Source of the DNA: Lichenostomus cassidix
Taxonomy: Eukaryota > Chordata > Aves > Passeriformes > Meliphagidae
Assembly: GCA_008360975.2 (NCBI GenBank)
Contig: CM039184.1
Coordinates: forward strand, 43,595,797 to 43,659,796
DNA: 64,000 nucleotides
Direction: 5' to 3'
Below are positions 12,883 to 26,100 of the stretch, in pieces (positions within the stretch are counted from its first letter, which is position 1; every line of letters starts with the position of its first letter). The notes beneath the pieces are model-generated. The model was not told the DNA's origin, ran no database searches, and was given only the letters and a program-made list of their open reading frames with translations. Both the position numbers and the translations under genes were made by a program.

Positions 12883-14770
12883 TAACTAAAGCACCCCACC
12901 CAGCCACCACAACTTCTGTTGCTGTGGTGCAGCAATGAATTTTTGATTTTTAAGTCAAGTGTAAATTTTAGGTTGATTAACCTTTACAGTGGTGTGTTTC
13001 CAAGAAAAACATACCGAAATAAAAGCACAGCTGGGGTACTATGTGGGAAGCTGGTTTGGTAACAGCACTGGCAACCTCTGGATGTGTAAAGTGGCAAAAA
13101 TCATCCTCACCATGGTGAACATGACCCCTGCCACAAAGGAGGTCATGTCTACTCTGGTAGCAGACACTCAGCTGCTCCACTGGGCTTTCTGTACCCATGC
13201 AGATTAGATTAAATAACTGTTCTGACATTTGTAATTCTCAGTTATAAATTTAAAATCAGTTAAAATGAAGATCCACGGAGTGGCGATAAATCTTTTGGGA
13301 CATTGTGTTTTCATTTGAAAGAAAGGGAAACTTAATAATTTCATTGATTTCTAAAGTATTTTGAGGTGATATTCTCTCATAATCACTCTAAACTCAGTTC
13401 AGATTCATCAGGGGATCCTGAAAATTCATCAGGTTTCAGCAACCCAAGGCAAAATATCAAGTTGTAACACAAAATGAAATACACAGTTACCCTGGGTATT
13501 ACCTTTGCATTTTACACTGTTCATAACTCTGCTGTGGACTGACAGATTTGTATTTGTGCTTTTCCAGGATTTAGTTAAGTAACCTTCACCTCTGTCTTCA
13601 CCTAAAAATCATGTAGACTGTGGTCTGTATGACTATTTCATCTATACATTTCCTTTAATTCTAGCAGGAATCATTTAATTCACTTTTGCAATATCTTTGA
13701 AGCAATCCATGAAACTCCTGCTAATGGAACCCTAACAAGAGAAGTCTCTGTATAGCCTGAAAAACAGTTTAGTGACTATAAAGTAAAAGGCTAATTTGGA
13801 CACTTATATTGCCTACTTCTTGGGCACAATGATGTGATTGTAACATCTTTGCATCCATTTCTTGAGAAGGATTTGTGAAAATATTGGTTCAATACAGTTA
13901 ATGGAGCTTCCTATTTTCTAACTTCCTATTGTGAAAATACATATAGGAGCCAGTAGGAGTTTTCATGTTCCTGAACTTCAAGGCAGGCTAGATAGATAAC
14001 TTTTGTTTTAAGTCTCTATATAAAAGGGAAAGGGAGGAACTCCTTGAGAGCATTATTTAGTCCATCTAACTGAAGATCTTGCTTTGAGTTGAACTTTTCA
14101 GCACCTGCTCTGTCTCCGTTTTCTACAAAGTATAGGGAAATTAACTGCATAAACTCAGTGTTTGAGGCTGTGGTATGAATAACCCTCATCCTTCTCTTTC
14201 CAATCAGAGGAGCTATGATGTTGTGTTCACTATTACCCTGATGTGCCTCATGTGTATCAAGAATTTCCAGGACGCAAGACAGAAATCTCTGCTACAAATT
14301 GACAAAACATAGTTACACTAATGAGTTTCATGAAGAAAAGTAGTTGTGGATATCCTCAGCTGGAAAATGACCCCTTTGAATTTCTCTCCCATTTCCATCA
14401 CAGATTTACCTTCCTAGTTTGTATTTCTACAATCAAATTAATGAACTTCGGTGAATATTTTGAGAAATGTTTAGAATCAGTAGCTGTTTTAAAAGTATGT
14501 ATTTCAAAGCAATGATGCATTTGTTCCGAAGAGTTGTTCTTTTAAAAAAATTTAATTGCTATAATGGATGTAAATTACATATTAGTATAAAATATTTTCC
14601 CAGAGTAAATCAATACTCAGTAAACTGGTTACACAAAGCAGTATTAAAAAAAAAAATCTGCTGATTATTCTGTATGCTTTCATGGCAAATTTAGTAACAA
14701 GGATTTCATAATAAAATTTTTTCTAACTAATACAATTTCAGATTTATCAGTTGTATTTTCTGTTCCATAG

Positions 14771-14920
14771 GAAATAACAGAAGATCGGGACCGTTCGCGA
14801 CTGGATTCAATGGTGCTGTTAATTATGAAACTGGACCAGCTTGACCAGGATATTGAAAATGCTCTCAGTGCAGGCTCTTCCCCATCCAGCACCCCGACAT
14901 ACAAACGGAGGCATATACCT
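14771..14920 (+). CDS. Internal coding exon, amphipathic helix plus Ser/Pro-rich segment, gene not identified
   Basis: This is a 150-nt exon (50 codons, phase 0 at both ends). It follows a pyrimidine-rich tract ending in TTCCATAG and is followed by the donor CCT|GTAAGC. A plausible branch point, TTCTAAC, lies about 45 bases upstream. The translation starts EITEDRDRSRLDS and continues into MVLLIMKLDQLDQDIENAL, in which hydrophobic residues recur every three or four positions, as in an amphipathic or coiled-coil helix. It then passes to a Ser/Thr/Pro stretch (SSPSSTPT) and a basic YKRRH. No stop occurs in this frame. The start of the exon contains four CpGs within about 20 bases, which is unusual in this AT-rich region and fits selection for coding. 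The sequence looks like part of a cytoplasmic scaffold or adaptor protein. I do not recognise the gene with enough certainty to name it. Confidence 0.85.
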
Positions 14921-17397
14921 GTAAGCCAGTTTGCTCAATTTTTCTTCTTATTATAAGTAGAATCGGTTCTTTGTTTCACTTTTTTCTTTCAGTCCTCTCA
15001 TTTTTCAGTTCCTTTGTTTAGAAGTAAAACACTTTTTGTGAAGAATTTTACTTGTATTTTTGTTTGTATATGCACATGTTTTGAAGGCAAAAATATTGGC
15101 ATCTGTTATTTCCTCTTGGCATAATTTCATAAATGGGAGCTTCAGAACTCCCAGATGAAACAAAGGGACATAACAAGATTCAGAAAATATCTGGCACTTT
15201 AATTATCACTTACTGCAAATGCAGAGTCAGCACAGACTCAGGATCACACCAGTCTCAGAACATGAGTATGTGTCATTTGACATTACATAGAACTGAAAGT
15301 AAGTATTTTTTTTTTCTGCCAGTGGGAGACACGAAATCCTATGTAATTCAACATAAAATTCTGGGTAGAACTTGAATTATTTAATTTAGGGGATTTTTTT
15401 AATTTACCTAAATTGATCACTGCTTGCTGAGAGTAACCCAAAAGGAGATGGGACAGCTCACAAACATGACTGATGCATTCCTTTTTGTCTGTAAAGTATT
15501 TACACATGTAACTTTGAAGAAGTGAAATGGCTGATCCAAGGTATTCCTGTGCAGGCTTCCTGTTAATTTCATCCACATGTGCTGCAGCTGCTTTTCAATT
15601 CAAGAAACCTGAAAAGTACTGCCCCAAGATCTCTAGACTAACATTTGAGTCATTTGTTTTTGTCAATAATATTTCCTTCTAAATAATGAGGAGCTTTCCT
15701 TTAAAAGCCAGACTTCATTATTGCTAAATGAATGGTCTATAGGTGAGAAAAGCTGTATTTAACTTTAAGGGGTTTGATCAGCTGAAAATTATATAATTAA
15801 TCATTTTTAAAGCATTTCACATAATTTCACTTTTAATAGTTAAACATTTTCCCCCTGGATATCAATACTCTCATAGTATTTCGTTTAACACTGATGACAC
15901 AGGAAACCGGAAATACAATGTTAGCATCTGTTCTCTATATCTCACCAATCCATGCCAGCGTTTCAGCTAATTTCTTACAGCAAGAGGCAATGTGTATAAG
16001 CAAGCCTGCTTGATAATCAGAGGTGGTATCTGTTTCCATGCTGCAAAGCAGCCCTGCAGAAAGACAACTTGCATCAAACATGGTATATGTGCTATCTGTG
16101 AACACTGATTTCCTAGGAATTTTTGAACCTTTGATTATTATGGACCAGAAGATTAAAAAATCTGGTTTTCGAGATATATAGGTATTGAGTTCAGGCTCGT
16201 ATTTCTTTTATAGCAAGAAATCATTTGAATGGAACCTAAAAACCTGGCTAATAAGGCAGGGAGCATGGCGCTGCACTGTGGCAGCATAGCTCTGCTAACC
16301 AGAAACTTCTGAGAGCAGCTATAGCCAAACTGACTGCCACAGAGGCTGCTCCATGGCTCTGCTGCATTTCCCAGTGCATTGGACTGGGAACATTGCAGAG
16401 GACTCACTGGCAGGAAATATCTGACTCAAGTACATGGTCCTGCCTAGACCATGTACTTTGCAGCTTTGTCCCTGATTTCTAACCCTTTTCAGAACACCAC
16501 ACAAGCACACGGTGTACAGGCACCTGTCTAAATGGCAGCTTTGGCTTGGCAGAGCAGAGACTTAACTGGAATTAATGAACGGTATCTTTTCAGCTCAGGA
16601 ACAGAACCCCTGAGATGCCTCTGCCCCATATTTCCCCTATTCTAGGAACCTGGCATTAGGAAACTGAGGCTTTGCCTGCACAGAGTTTTCTGAGATTAAT
16701 AGTTCAGGGGTTCTTTTTCATACTGCGTAGCTGTATTCATGCAGGCTGCACCTCAGCTAATAATTGTGACAGTATATGGCTGGTTCTACACATAGGCAGG
16801 TCTTTGCCAGACGTGTGTCACAATTTATCTGTGAACAATATAATCCCCTGTCCTCGTTCTATGCAGTAAATCAAGCATGCGTTCAATTTTTACTTCCTCA
16901 ACAATAAAACATACTATATGTCTTCTTTTTATTCTCAGAGAGAGAAATGTGATCAGTGTCATTAAAAGTAAGGGCATTTTAACCAGAAATAGTGTTTGGC
17001 TGGTAAGTGTCTGCTGATTCAAAAAAACTAAGGAGCTCTACCTCCGAATTGTATAAACTGCTGGATGGTGATGTCATTTCATCTGTGTAATGGTTTACAG
17101 ATGTTCACTAGCTTGCAGTGCTGCAGAGACAGAAGGTGGGAGCACACAGGAAATACTGAATATCAGAGAAAAATGTCAAACTTCTGCAGCCCCAAACTGT
17201 TTTTTCTTACCTTGCATTCTACCATTTGATGTTAATAGTGATTTATAATTTCAGAAGAGCAGCTAATACAAATCACCACATTGAGAAGGACAGCAAGCAT
17301 ATGTATTTAAATGAGCTTGCCTAAATATTTCCATTATTTAGCAAAGCTATATTTTTATTTCACATTTACTGAAGAGACTTGCAATATTTTTCTACAG
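14921..17397 (+). other. Intron, about 2.5 kb, between the first two recognised exons
   Basis: It begins GTAAGC and ends TTTTTCTACAG, both matching splice consensus, and it joins two phase-0 exons. A higher-G+C patch near 16220-16620 is unclassified. Open frames within it on either strand look like chance. Nothing else recognisable was seen. Confidence 0.8.
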
Positions 17398-17538
17398 GAT
17401 GTTGAATCTGGTTCTGAAAGTGGAGTGGATGTTACTCCAGTAAATCCCTCACAAACAAACTTGTCTTCTAATATCCATGCTCCTGACCTAGCATCTCCCT
17501 CTTCAGTGGCCAGCTCTGGAGCTAAACCAAAGGCTGGG
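17398..17538 (+). CDS. Internal coding exon, Ser/Pro-rich linker, same gene
   Basis: This is a 141-nt exon (47 codons, phase 0 at both ends), between the acceptor TTTTTCTACAG and the donor GGG|GTGAGT. The protein begins DVESGSESGVDVTP, an acidic Ser/Gly/Glu cluster that could be phosphorylated. It goes on through an Asn/Ser/Pro-rich stretch and ends SSGAKPKAG. It has no predicted fold, transmembrane segment or known domain that I can see, and reads as a disordered linker. The frame runs straight on from the exon at 14771-14920, giving 97 continuous codons. The open frame extends on both sides of the splice sites, but composition turns AT-rich and protein-unlike there, so the exon limits are set by the splice signals. 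Gene identity is unknown. Confidence 0.85.
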
Positions 17539-20500
17539 GTGAGTACAAAGGTTATATTTTTTTTAAACTTCTCTCGTGATTCCAGGTTGGAAGTAAAATA
17601 AAGAAATATTATGCTATTCATTACTTGGATTGTACAGCACAATGTGTGTGACACTGAGGAAAAAAAATGCAAGTTGTCTCAAAGGACTCTTTGAGTGGCA
17701 AACAATACTAGAAGTTTCATGTTTAAAAATACACTATTAATAGCTGATGATTGCAATAAGCTGAGTTTTTATATGAGAAAATAGTTGAAAGGAGCTATGC
17801 TATTTAGGAACGTATGTTTATGACATACTACCTGTTCACTCTTGAACTTGCTGTTTCCACTGCCTCAAGAGGCACAGAAATCTAGACTTCTCTAAGCTTT
17901 GCCTATGCTGAAAAGTCTTAGTGTAAGTCCTGTTCCATCTGTTCACATATGAAATGCTTCTGGTAACCAGACCAGCAGAAAATCTGGGATAAAATATTAA
18001 AATAAAAAGTGTAGTTAGCATAAATATATGTTTAGAACAAGTCTATAAAAAGTAAAATAGAGGCCACCTGTCATTTACTGCACTGCAATAATAGCAAGTT
18101 AACTAATGCCTTTGATTGTGGCTAACAGAAGTTCTAATAAACATTTACATTTGGGATTGTTCACTTGTACAAAAATAAATTCACTTGTAATTTATCATCA
18201 GTGCATAACTATAGCAAACAGAGAGCTCTGCACTCTGTCACTGCATACATAGCAGCACAAATTCTCAAATAAGTACATGTGTTGTGCTAGAAGGTGATAT
18301 CCCATTTTACCAGATCCTGAAAAGCACACAGACACTTTTTCACTTTTTAAGGTATTAACCATCCCTTTTAAATTTAGGTTTCTCTTCTAATATTTGGGGA
18401 ACTCTTAACACCTGACTTTTCAGAAGTATGGGTCACTTCCTATGAGTAAGATTTTATGCGTTAATTCGGTTTCAGCAAGTATTTATTTGATATTTGCTGA
18501 GATGAATATATCATGTTGAACATATATGCAAATGTTATTTTATTATATAATTTTATAATTTTTCGGAAGTTAAATTTTCTCCAAACACAACTCTCTTCTA
18601 AAGTTTTGCAGGCTGCAACTCCTCACACCCTATAGCAATCCATCGGCTACTCACTGCAAGTCACAAAAAAGTGAGCTACTTTTTAATGGTACTGGACTGT
18701 TTCAAAGACCTTACTCCCTTTTTGCAACTGCAGATCTTCAAGGATTCCAGATGCTTAGTCTCCAAGGACAACTTCTTTTGTTGTGTTTATTAATAGTATG
18801 TAAACAGGAGTGCAAGAGCGATTAGTTATAATATGGAATGATATGTGGTATTTTTAAACAAACTGTAGCCAACCGTTGACCGCATCAAAAACAGAGTGTA
18901 AAGCTAAAATGCCACATCATGTGCAGACCTGGGGAGTGGGCATACTAAGGCAGGTCAGGGAGACATGAGTGCAGATCCAGTTCCTGATAAAGAACTTGTA
19001 AAAAGTATTAACTGCACAGGATATTTCTCATAGGTATGAAATTGGTGTACAGACAAACTATGCCCATTCATGTTCATTTGTTCATTCAGTCTTACATGGA
19101 TTTAAACCAAACAATTTCAAACAGTGTCACGATGTGTATATCCATAAACATAATTTGGTTTGATAATCCTAGTGGAAATGATTCACTCCTTGGTTTATGT
19201 AAAGCAGGACATTTTAAATTTTCATTAGCAGATTTTATGAAATGTTAAAAAAGAATTGTATTTAAAATTCAGTATCAATTAGAATTTTCTCTGCAAATTA
19301 ATAACAGATATTATTTTAAATAAAATTAAGGTTATGTGTGTGTATTTTCATGCACAAGTTATTTAATATTTCATGAAATTTCACTTCTGGACAGTCAAAT
19401 CCATTCTTATCAGTGTGAATTCGTGTGAATATCCATGTATATATAAGCATACACATGCATGCACACACACACAGAGAATTCCTTACTGAATACAAGCATG
19501 ACAAGGAAGAACAGGATTCTCCAAAGAGCATTATAGAAAGGCTTTTCTATGATTCCGCAGGGTGCACTATGAAGGCCTTTCATATGCAGATGTACTTGGT
19601 ACTTTGGATTTATGAGAAGCATACGGCTGAATAACCTTTATCCTAAATTTAAGATCCCACCGTTTTATCTCATGGTCAGGGTGAAATAGCATAATGTGAT
19701 CAATAGGGTGTTTGAACCTTAAATTGTGCAAGTTTGGAAAGGTGCATATACGAACAATCCATGCCAAAATAAGGATTCATGTGACTGAAGAGATTCATTT
19801 CCCACATAATTTAGAATAGGATAGAAAGAAATGGTTTTGACATCTTTATATTACTCATGTCCACAGAGTAAAAAAAAATTGTGCTTCTAGAATTAGCACA
19901 TCTTTATGTGCTGGGGTTTTAATAACCAGTCTCCAAAATAGAAAAGGATTTTTGTATGTTAACACTTGAGGATATACACTTGGCTAGCATTTAATCACAT
20001 GAGAGTTGAAATGAGCTTAAAAAAATAAGAAATCAACAGTCTTTTGCCCCAGCGGCCATGAGAAACACTGGAAAAAGGGTGTCTTGTCTGGATTTGGAGA
20101 GAAAGGAATGTAAATATTCTACATGTCGTTTCCTTCTACAAACCAATGCTATACATCTGGACACTTATATAAAAAGCAGAAATTATTTATTTTTAAATTT
20201 GGGTTAATCATTATAGAAACAATATGTGACCAGAGTATTTAAAATGTATTTTAATAACTAGAGGTAAGTTACCATATCCTTCTCCAATGCCCAGTAAAAA
20301 GTCAACCAATTAAGGAAAACTTGAATCAATTCATATTGGGTTTTAGGATTTTTTACTTTCTCTGTACAAAAAATTGGCTAAAGGACAACAGCAACTAAGG
20401 CCTAAAAGTTGTGGCCAAAATTTTGTCCTTGAACATCTGCTCTGCAAAGCCTGTTTATTTTCTGTTCAGGTGAAAAAAATCCATCCATGATTATTTTCTA

Positions 20501-22510
20501 CCCCTTGTCTTGGCAGTCTTATCCCTCCTGCTTCAACAGTGTCCAAGTTAACCTTAATCACACTGTACAAAGGTAATCAGGCATCTATTATCACCAGAAT
20601 GGCTGGTACCTGGGAGCAGATTGTTCTTCAGATTAGCTATAATGGCTCATTTAAGACGCATTCAATTCTCAAAGTGATTTAAGACACCAGTTATGTCTGC
20701 AAGTATAAAATTACCTAGTCTGTCTGAGCACTGGAATGGGCTTCAGGCATGGCTGCTGGTATCACTTGGATGGGCTCAGGAGTCCATTTTCAGAAATCTC
20801 GTTACTGGACTGGAACAAAAGCTTGTATTCTCTAGATTACAGATTTGCAAACTTTTCATGTATATGCACTAAATTAATTTAGCCTCTCACATACACTATC
20901 CATTCATATTACATTCTAAAATTTGATCTTTTTAAAGAAAGCCAGATCATTTTGGGAAAAGCAAGTCTGAGATTTATAGATTAAGAAAGAGTTCAAGTAT
21001 CTTGCTATTTAACTACACTGTTTCTTACTTTTGAAAGAAGTTAAATTTATTGTAAGTACAAGGAAGCCCTGATTTCAGAATTAAATATTAATGAATGAGA
21101 ATTATCAGAATTATTTCAAGGGTTTGAAATGTTTACATTTTCTACTGCATTATGTTTTATAATGAAGTCAACAACCTATGAGGTATGCAAACACATACAA
21201 AATAAGTCAGTGTGTTTGTACTGACAAATCTTTAACTGTGGGTCATGCAATTCAAAAGGTGATAGATTTTGGTCTCTGAATCATACTTTTATGTTATATT
21301 TGCTTATTTATCAAAGTCCTAATATAACTTTTCTAAATTGTGCTGCCATTATAGTATTCCTTGGATTCTTATTTTACTCATTCAGGCAAAACTGAAAGTT
21401 ATTCTGGTAAGCATCAGGGAGAAAGAGTCTTACTCTGCAACATTAATTCAAATATTTTTCCTTTAAATCTTGGTAAGGAATACAAGATGAGATAAGACTT
21501 CTCAGGACCTGATCAAGTTGATTAATTTAGTACTGTCTTTCATATCCATGTTCAAAATAAAGTGTTATAGAAGACAAGGAACGGGAGTTTATTATAAAAA
21601 TAATTTTTCACACAATCGAATTTTTATTTACCCTACAAAAAGTAAATCACCATGAAGTGACATTTGCCAATCACATATAAGAAAACAGCAGGATTACACT
21701 GTATTTGTTACATGAACTTCTCAAAAATTTCCTTTTACTCTGTCTTGTTCCCCAAGTATCTAAGTAATACTAAGATACTAAGTGAAGTATCTATACAATT
21801 CTAAGTATCTCTTCCTATGTTAACCCTAAGTGTACTTAGTTTTTCTCAAATGAAGTGGCGGAGCTTTTTGTTCTGCGGAATCTTTTAAGCACCAAAAATC
21901 TTAAAGGCCTTTTTTTTTTTTTTTTTCTTTTTTAAATTACTCCTACAATTTGAACCAAAACCACTGAATCCAGGTATGACATTTTTGACAGGTGTTACCT
22001 TTGCTTTGGTCAGGGACAGTCTCTTTCTCTCACTTTTTCTGTCCCTTAATATTGAATCCTGAGTGACCAATGCAAAATCACAGATGAAGAGTTTGTAATT
22101 CTATACAGCCACAGCATGACCCAGAAAATACATGTGTTAGGCTGTCTGCTTTCAGTTCCAAGTTCAATCCCAACAAAATAGTAAGAACCTAAATAAATAC
22201 CTAGCTTCTGAAGTGCTAACCAAGACGATTTCTGAGACTTTCCAAGATGCCAAGTTGTAGATTTACATTTCTGTCTCTTCTTGAACTTGCTTATAGCAGC
22301 CATGCTTATATAATGTTTTTTTTCTCATGTTTTCCTCCTTCTGTAGATTTGCTGATACTGTCTTCAACACTGTATCCATCTGGTTGTGTACGATAATTAT
22401 TTTTTATAAACTGAAGAAAATGTTATGACTTCTTCAGCAGTAACATCACTAATTGTGCTCTTGGCAATGTCAAGTACATTTTTCACTGTTTGCTGCCACC
22501 TGGTGTCTTG

Positions 22511-22544
22511 CTCTTTAAGATGAGGGGCTCTTTAAGATCAGGGG
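22511..22544. repeat. 17-bp tandem duplication (two units)
   Basis: Two adjacent 17-base units, CTCTTTAAGATGAGGGG and CTCTTTAAGATCAGGGG, differ at a single base. This is a local duplication in the intron with no evident function. Confidence 0.95.
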
Positions 22545-22684
22545 ACATCAAGCACTTGGACATAGGCAGATATGTTTTTGCAGAATTAGGGCATTATGCT
22601 GCAGTTAAAAGGTTTGATGATCAGAATGAATTACCATAAAGGCAAAGAAAGCTCCTCCAAATGCTGTGTGCCTGGTATCTTAAA

Positions 22685-22780
22685 AGAATCACGGAATGGT
22701 TGGATTTGGAAGGGACTTTGAGGATCATGTAGTTCCAACACCCTGACATGGTCAGGGACATCTTCCTCTAGGCCAGTGGC
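22685..22780 (-). mobile_element. CR1 3'-terminal fragment, minus strand
   Basis: It opens with AGAATCACGGAATGGTTGGA and continues with TTTGGAAGGGACTTTGAGGA and the AGTTCCAACACCCTGACATG block. This is the standard reverse complement of a CR1 3' end, 5'-truncated to about 95 bases. It is divergently oriented to a second CR1 tail starting about 145 bases downstream. Confidence 0.9.
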
Positions 22781-22923
22781 TAGTAAATACCTACAGAATA
22801 CCAAATACCAAAACCATACAGAGAAATCTTAAGTGACCTTTCCCAACCACAGCGAAATTTCCATTATCCCTATTATGATTATATTAAAAGGATTTTATAT
22901 CATGTGCCATCGATTAATAAGTA

Positions 22924-23147
22924 ATGGTTTAGACTGGATATTAGAAAAAACTTCTTCACTGAAAGGGCTGTCAAGCATTGGAACAGGCTGCCAGTGAAGT
23001 GGCTGAGTCACTATCCCTGGAGATATTTGTGTGGATGTGGCACTTAGGGACACGTTTTAGTGGAGGACTTGGCAGTGCTGGGTTCACAGTTTGACTCAGT
23101 GGTCTGAGAGAATTTTTCCAAACCAAATGTCTCTATGATTCTATTCT
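22924..23147 (+). mobile_element. CR1 3' fragment, plus strand
   Basis: It runs from ATGGTTTAGACTGGATATTA through AACTTCTTCACTGAAAGGG, GGAACAGGCTGCCAGTGAAG and ATCCCTGGAGATATTTGTGT, and ends in the tail CTCTATGATTCTATT. The order and spacing match the last 220 bases or so of CR1 in sense orientation. The segment before the tail is more diverged than the upstream part. Confidence 0.9.
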
Positions 23148-26100
23148 GGGCACTCACCACAGGGTATCCAAGTTTGCATTCAGGTTCATGATGTTAGCAG
23201 AGTCACAGTTTGAAATAACTGTGTGATGCTCAGACAAATTGCAAGGGCTTCATCTTTAAAAAGTCAAGAGTATCCATTCTGTCTGTTAGTTATTTGACTG
23301 CCACAATGTCCCAGTGAGATAGCATCCTAACTTTAGTCCTGCCAGGTACTGTGGTCTAAAAAAGCATGCCAAGTGTCTGCATTAAAATGATCATGGGTTG
23401 AATTTCAGCAAAGGTCTCTGGTACACAGGAGCATCATAATAGCTAGAATGTAAAATGCAAGAGTTCAGGCTCATGCTCTAAATTATTGTGAATCTGGGAG
23501 GAATAAAAGCACATTTTGTATTTAGCTTAGGAATAGAGATGTTCTGGAAAAACACATACATAGTACAGAATTAATTACTTAGAACTATTCTTTTGGATTT
23601 CAGTAGTTTTTTAAAACTAATGACTTTTAAAGCTGAAAAACCTCACCTCAGCAATTTCTAATTCTTCCTCTGATTTACTGCTATGCATCCCAGGATCACC
23701 TAGGGAATAGCTGAAGCTTGTTTTAGGAACAAGCTAGAAAATAGTATAAACTTTTAGGTAAAATTCTAAAGTTTAATTATTACTTTGAGGTGAACTTACC
23801 ACTATTTTTAACAAGAAATATACCTTTTGATGTAAAAAATTAAATCAATAATATTATTTAAATATTGCAAAAAGAAGTTGTGACCACTCTTCCTTATTCT
23901 AAATAACATAGTTCACTCCTTTTTATTTGAAAACTGATATTAATGAAGATGTATGTGAGAGATTACTAACTTGTGTTTGACTGATCTATATAATATCTAA
24001 TAAAAACATTTATATGCACAAACAAATCAATTTTAATTAGTTTATAGTCTATTTTTAGTTTATATTTAGAAATGACACATTGTAACTCTGATAACAAAAT
24101 GTTTTGACTGAAGAAAAAACTGTAAGGGAAAATTTCTAAGTCACTTATTGACTTAGAAGTTGTTCCCAAAGCAATGTTTATATTGGAAAAGGAAATAAAT
24201 ATGCAGACATCCATTTGCAAGCGGGGAAAAAGGTTGTTTTATCTACTATGTATGGATAAAATAACCTGTTTATTTATTTGCACCCCTTTCAAGCAAGTAG
24301 ATACTTTACATGATGACACACTTACTGCCAGATCAGTCTCTTGGCAGCTTTTTCTCCTTCCATGGATTTGTGGATATGCCTATACTGTCTCATTTACTGG
24401 AGTCGCTCAGGTGAAAATTATAAGCAAATGACTTCTAAAAGTTATTTGCAACCGTTAGGTTAAAAGGTTAGCTTAAATATTATGGTGATGTTAACAGTGG
24501 GTGGACATTGATATTCCCTTAGTTTAAGACAAAGGGCCTAAAGAACTTTAAAAGCATAACAAATAGCAAATTTTAGATGGGCCTGCATTAACACTCTGTT
24601 GAATACTCTGTTTTATCATATATAGTCTGATCTTGCAGACTAGCAGTGTTGAGGACAGGAATTCAGCCTACTATATTAGATATAAACCTGGGAAGGAAGA
24701 AAGCAAAATTTTACAGTGTGTAAACTCAGGTGTATTTGCACTTTAAAAAAAATTTAAATATTATTATTCATCAATAAATCTTCTCCTGTGACATCAACAG
24801 TAGAAGGCTCAGTTTCTCTAGACATGGTAGGTTTGATAGAATGTCAGGATATCAGCATTTTTTTAGTTAAACAACTCTGATAACAAGTTGGTCATGTCTA
24901 AATTTTTGAGAGTTTTCTGGACTTTATTTTCCATGACAATGTGTTCTGAATGTCAGACGCTACATGAAACGTTCCCATTTGTTGTCCAGTTGTACTGCCT
25001 GATAAGTTTAGTTCAAGCCTGTCTTCTGTGCTCTTCCATATGGATTGAGTTGAATCCCTACCAAGTTTCCCTTCTTTTCCTGAAGTTGTTTAAATATGTT
25101 TAACTGTATGTCAGTATGAAATTTTAACTATTTTTCAGCACCTGCCAAGAAAAACTTACATGACATTTATATCACTGAGGTTTTTTCAAAAAAATACTTT
25201 GCAAATTTTCCCTGTTAGAATGTAATCTATATAGTGCAGCTCTGCATTGAAGAATTTCAGTTCTGAGATGGAGTATAGTATTCTTGTTGCATGCGTGTGC
25301 AAAAATGGGCAAAATTGTTAAATCATTTTCAATTAGAAGCCTGTGAGTATAAAATTGCTGCAACATATGTAAACTCCTTCTTAATGTCAATGACATTAAG
25401 AATTTATTTCTCTGAAGAAAAACAAAACCACTAAGCACTGGAAAGTTTTATTAATAATTTTTGGTTTTGATTAAATTGCTACAATTCAGAGGGGTAGATA
25501 TCTGAAAGAAATTGCATCATTTTTGGTATCAGCCAACACTTGCAAAAGTGATCACTGCAGGAGATGGTGACTGGAAAGGTGAGGTACACAGGAAGTAATC
25601 ACTACTTCCTAAAAGCAAGGTACAATCTTTTTTAAAGATTAAATCTGTGAAAATTACTGATATTTTGGAAGTATAAAGTAAATTGGTCTCAAAACTTAGG
25701 CAACAAAATGCTTAGGCATTTTTCTGGGAAAATGTTTATAACCCATCAAAACAGCAGATGGAAGTTTGAGCATGTTATCATCACAGTCTTACTGTCAGTC
25801 ATGCAATGCTGTCCCAATGCAGGATCTGCATGTTACTCATGAATCACAGTTTGTCATTGGGATTTCCACATTTTTATACACATCTTCTAATCTACTGCAG
25901 GTCTGGGGAGAGGGAAGCAGTCTAGATGGACCTAATCAGGCTACAGACATGCTCTGGACCACTGACAGCTGCACATGGAAGCCCTTACATGGGCTATTTC
26001 TCTTACATGGAAGCTGTTTCTCTTGCACTGAATTTTATCTCAATATAAGTTCTCCTAGTGCATATGTCTTCTGTGTTTCATGCCTCAAAGAGCCTCTCAT

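Larger units (their letters stand above)
1..14770. other. Non-coding region upstream of first recognised exon (intron or 5' flank)
   Basis: No exon with both a convincing acceptor/donor pair and a protein-like open frame was recognised by eye in this stretch, so it is probably intron of the plus-strand gene, though it could include upstream flank. It is AT-rich and contains CR1 fragments near 3.2, 3.9, 6.8 and 10.1 kb, a short TG repeat at 1.8 kb and an A/C-rich low-complexity tract at 12.8 kb. Patches of higher G+C at about 1970-2230, 10640-10830 and 12990-13210 remain unclassified. Open frames here, all under about 110 codons, show no recognisable protein family and are treated as chance. 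Small exons could easily be missed by reading alone. Confidence 0.55.
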
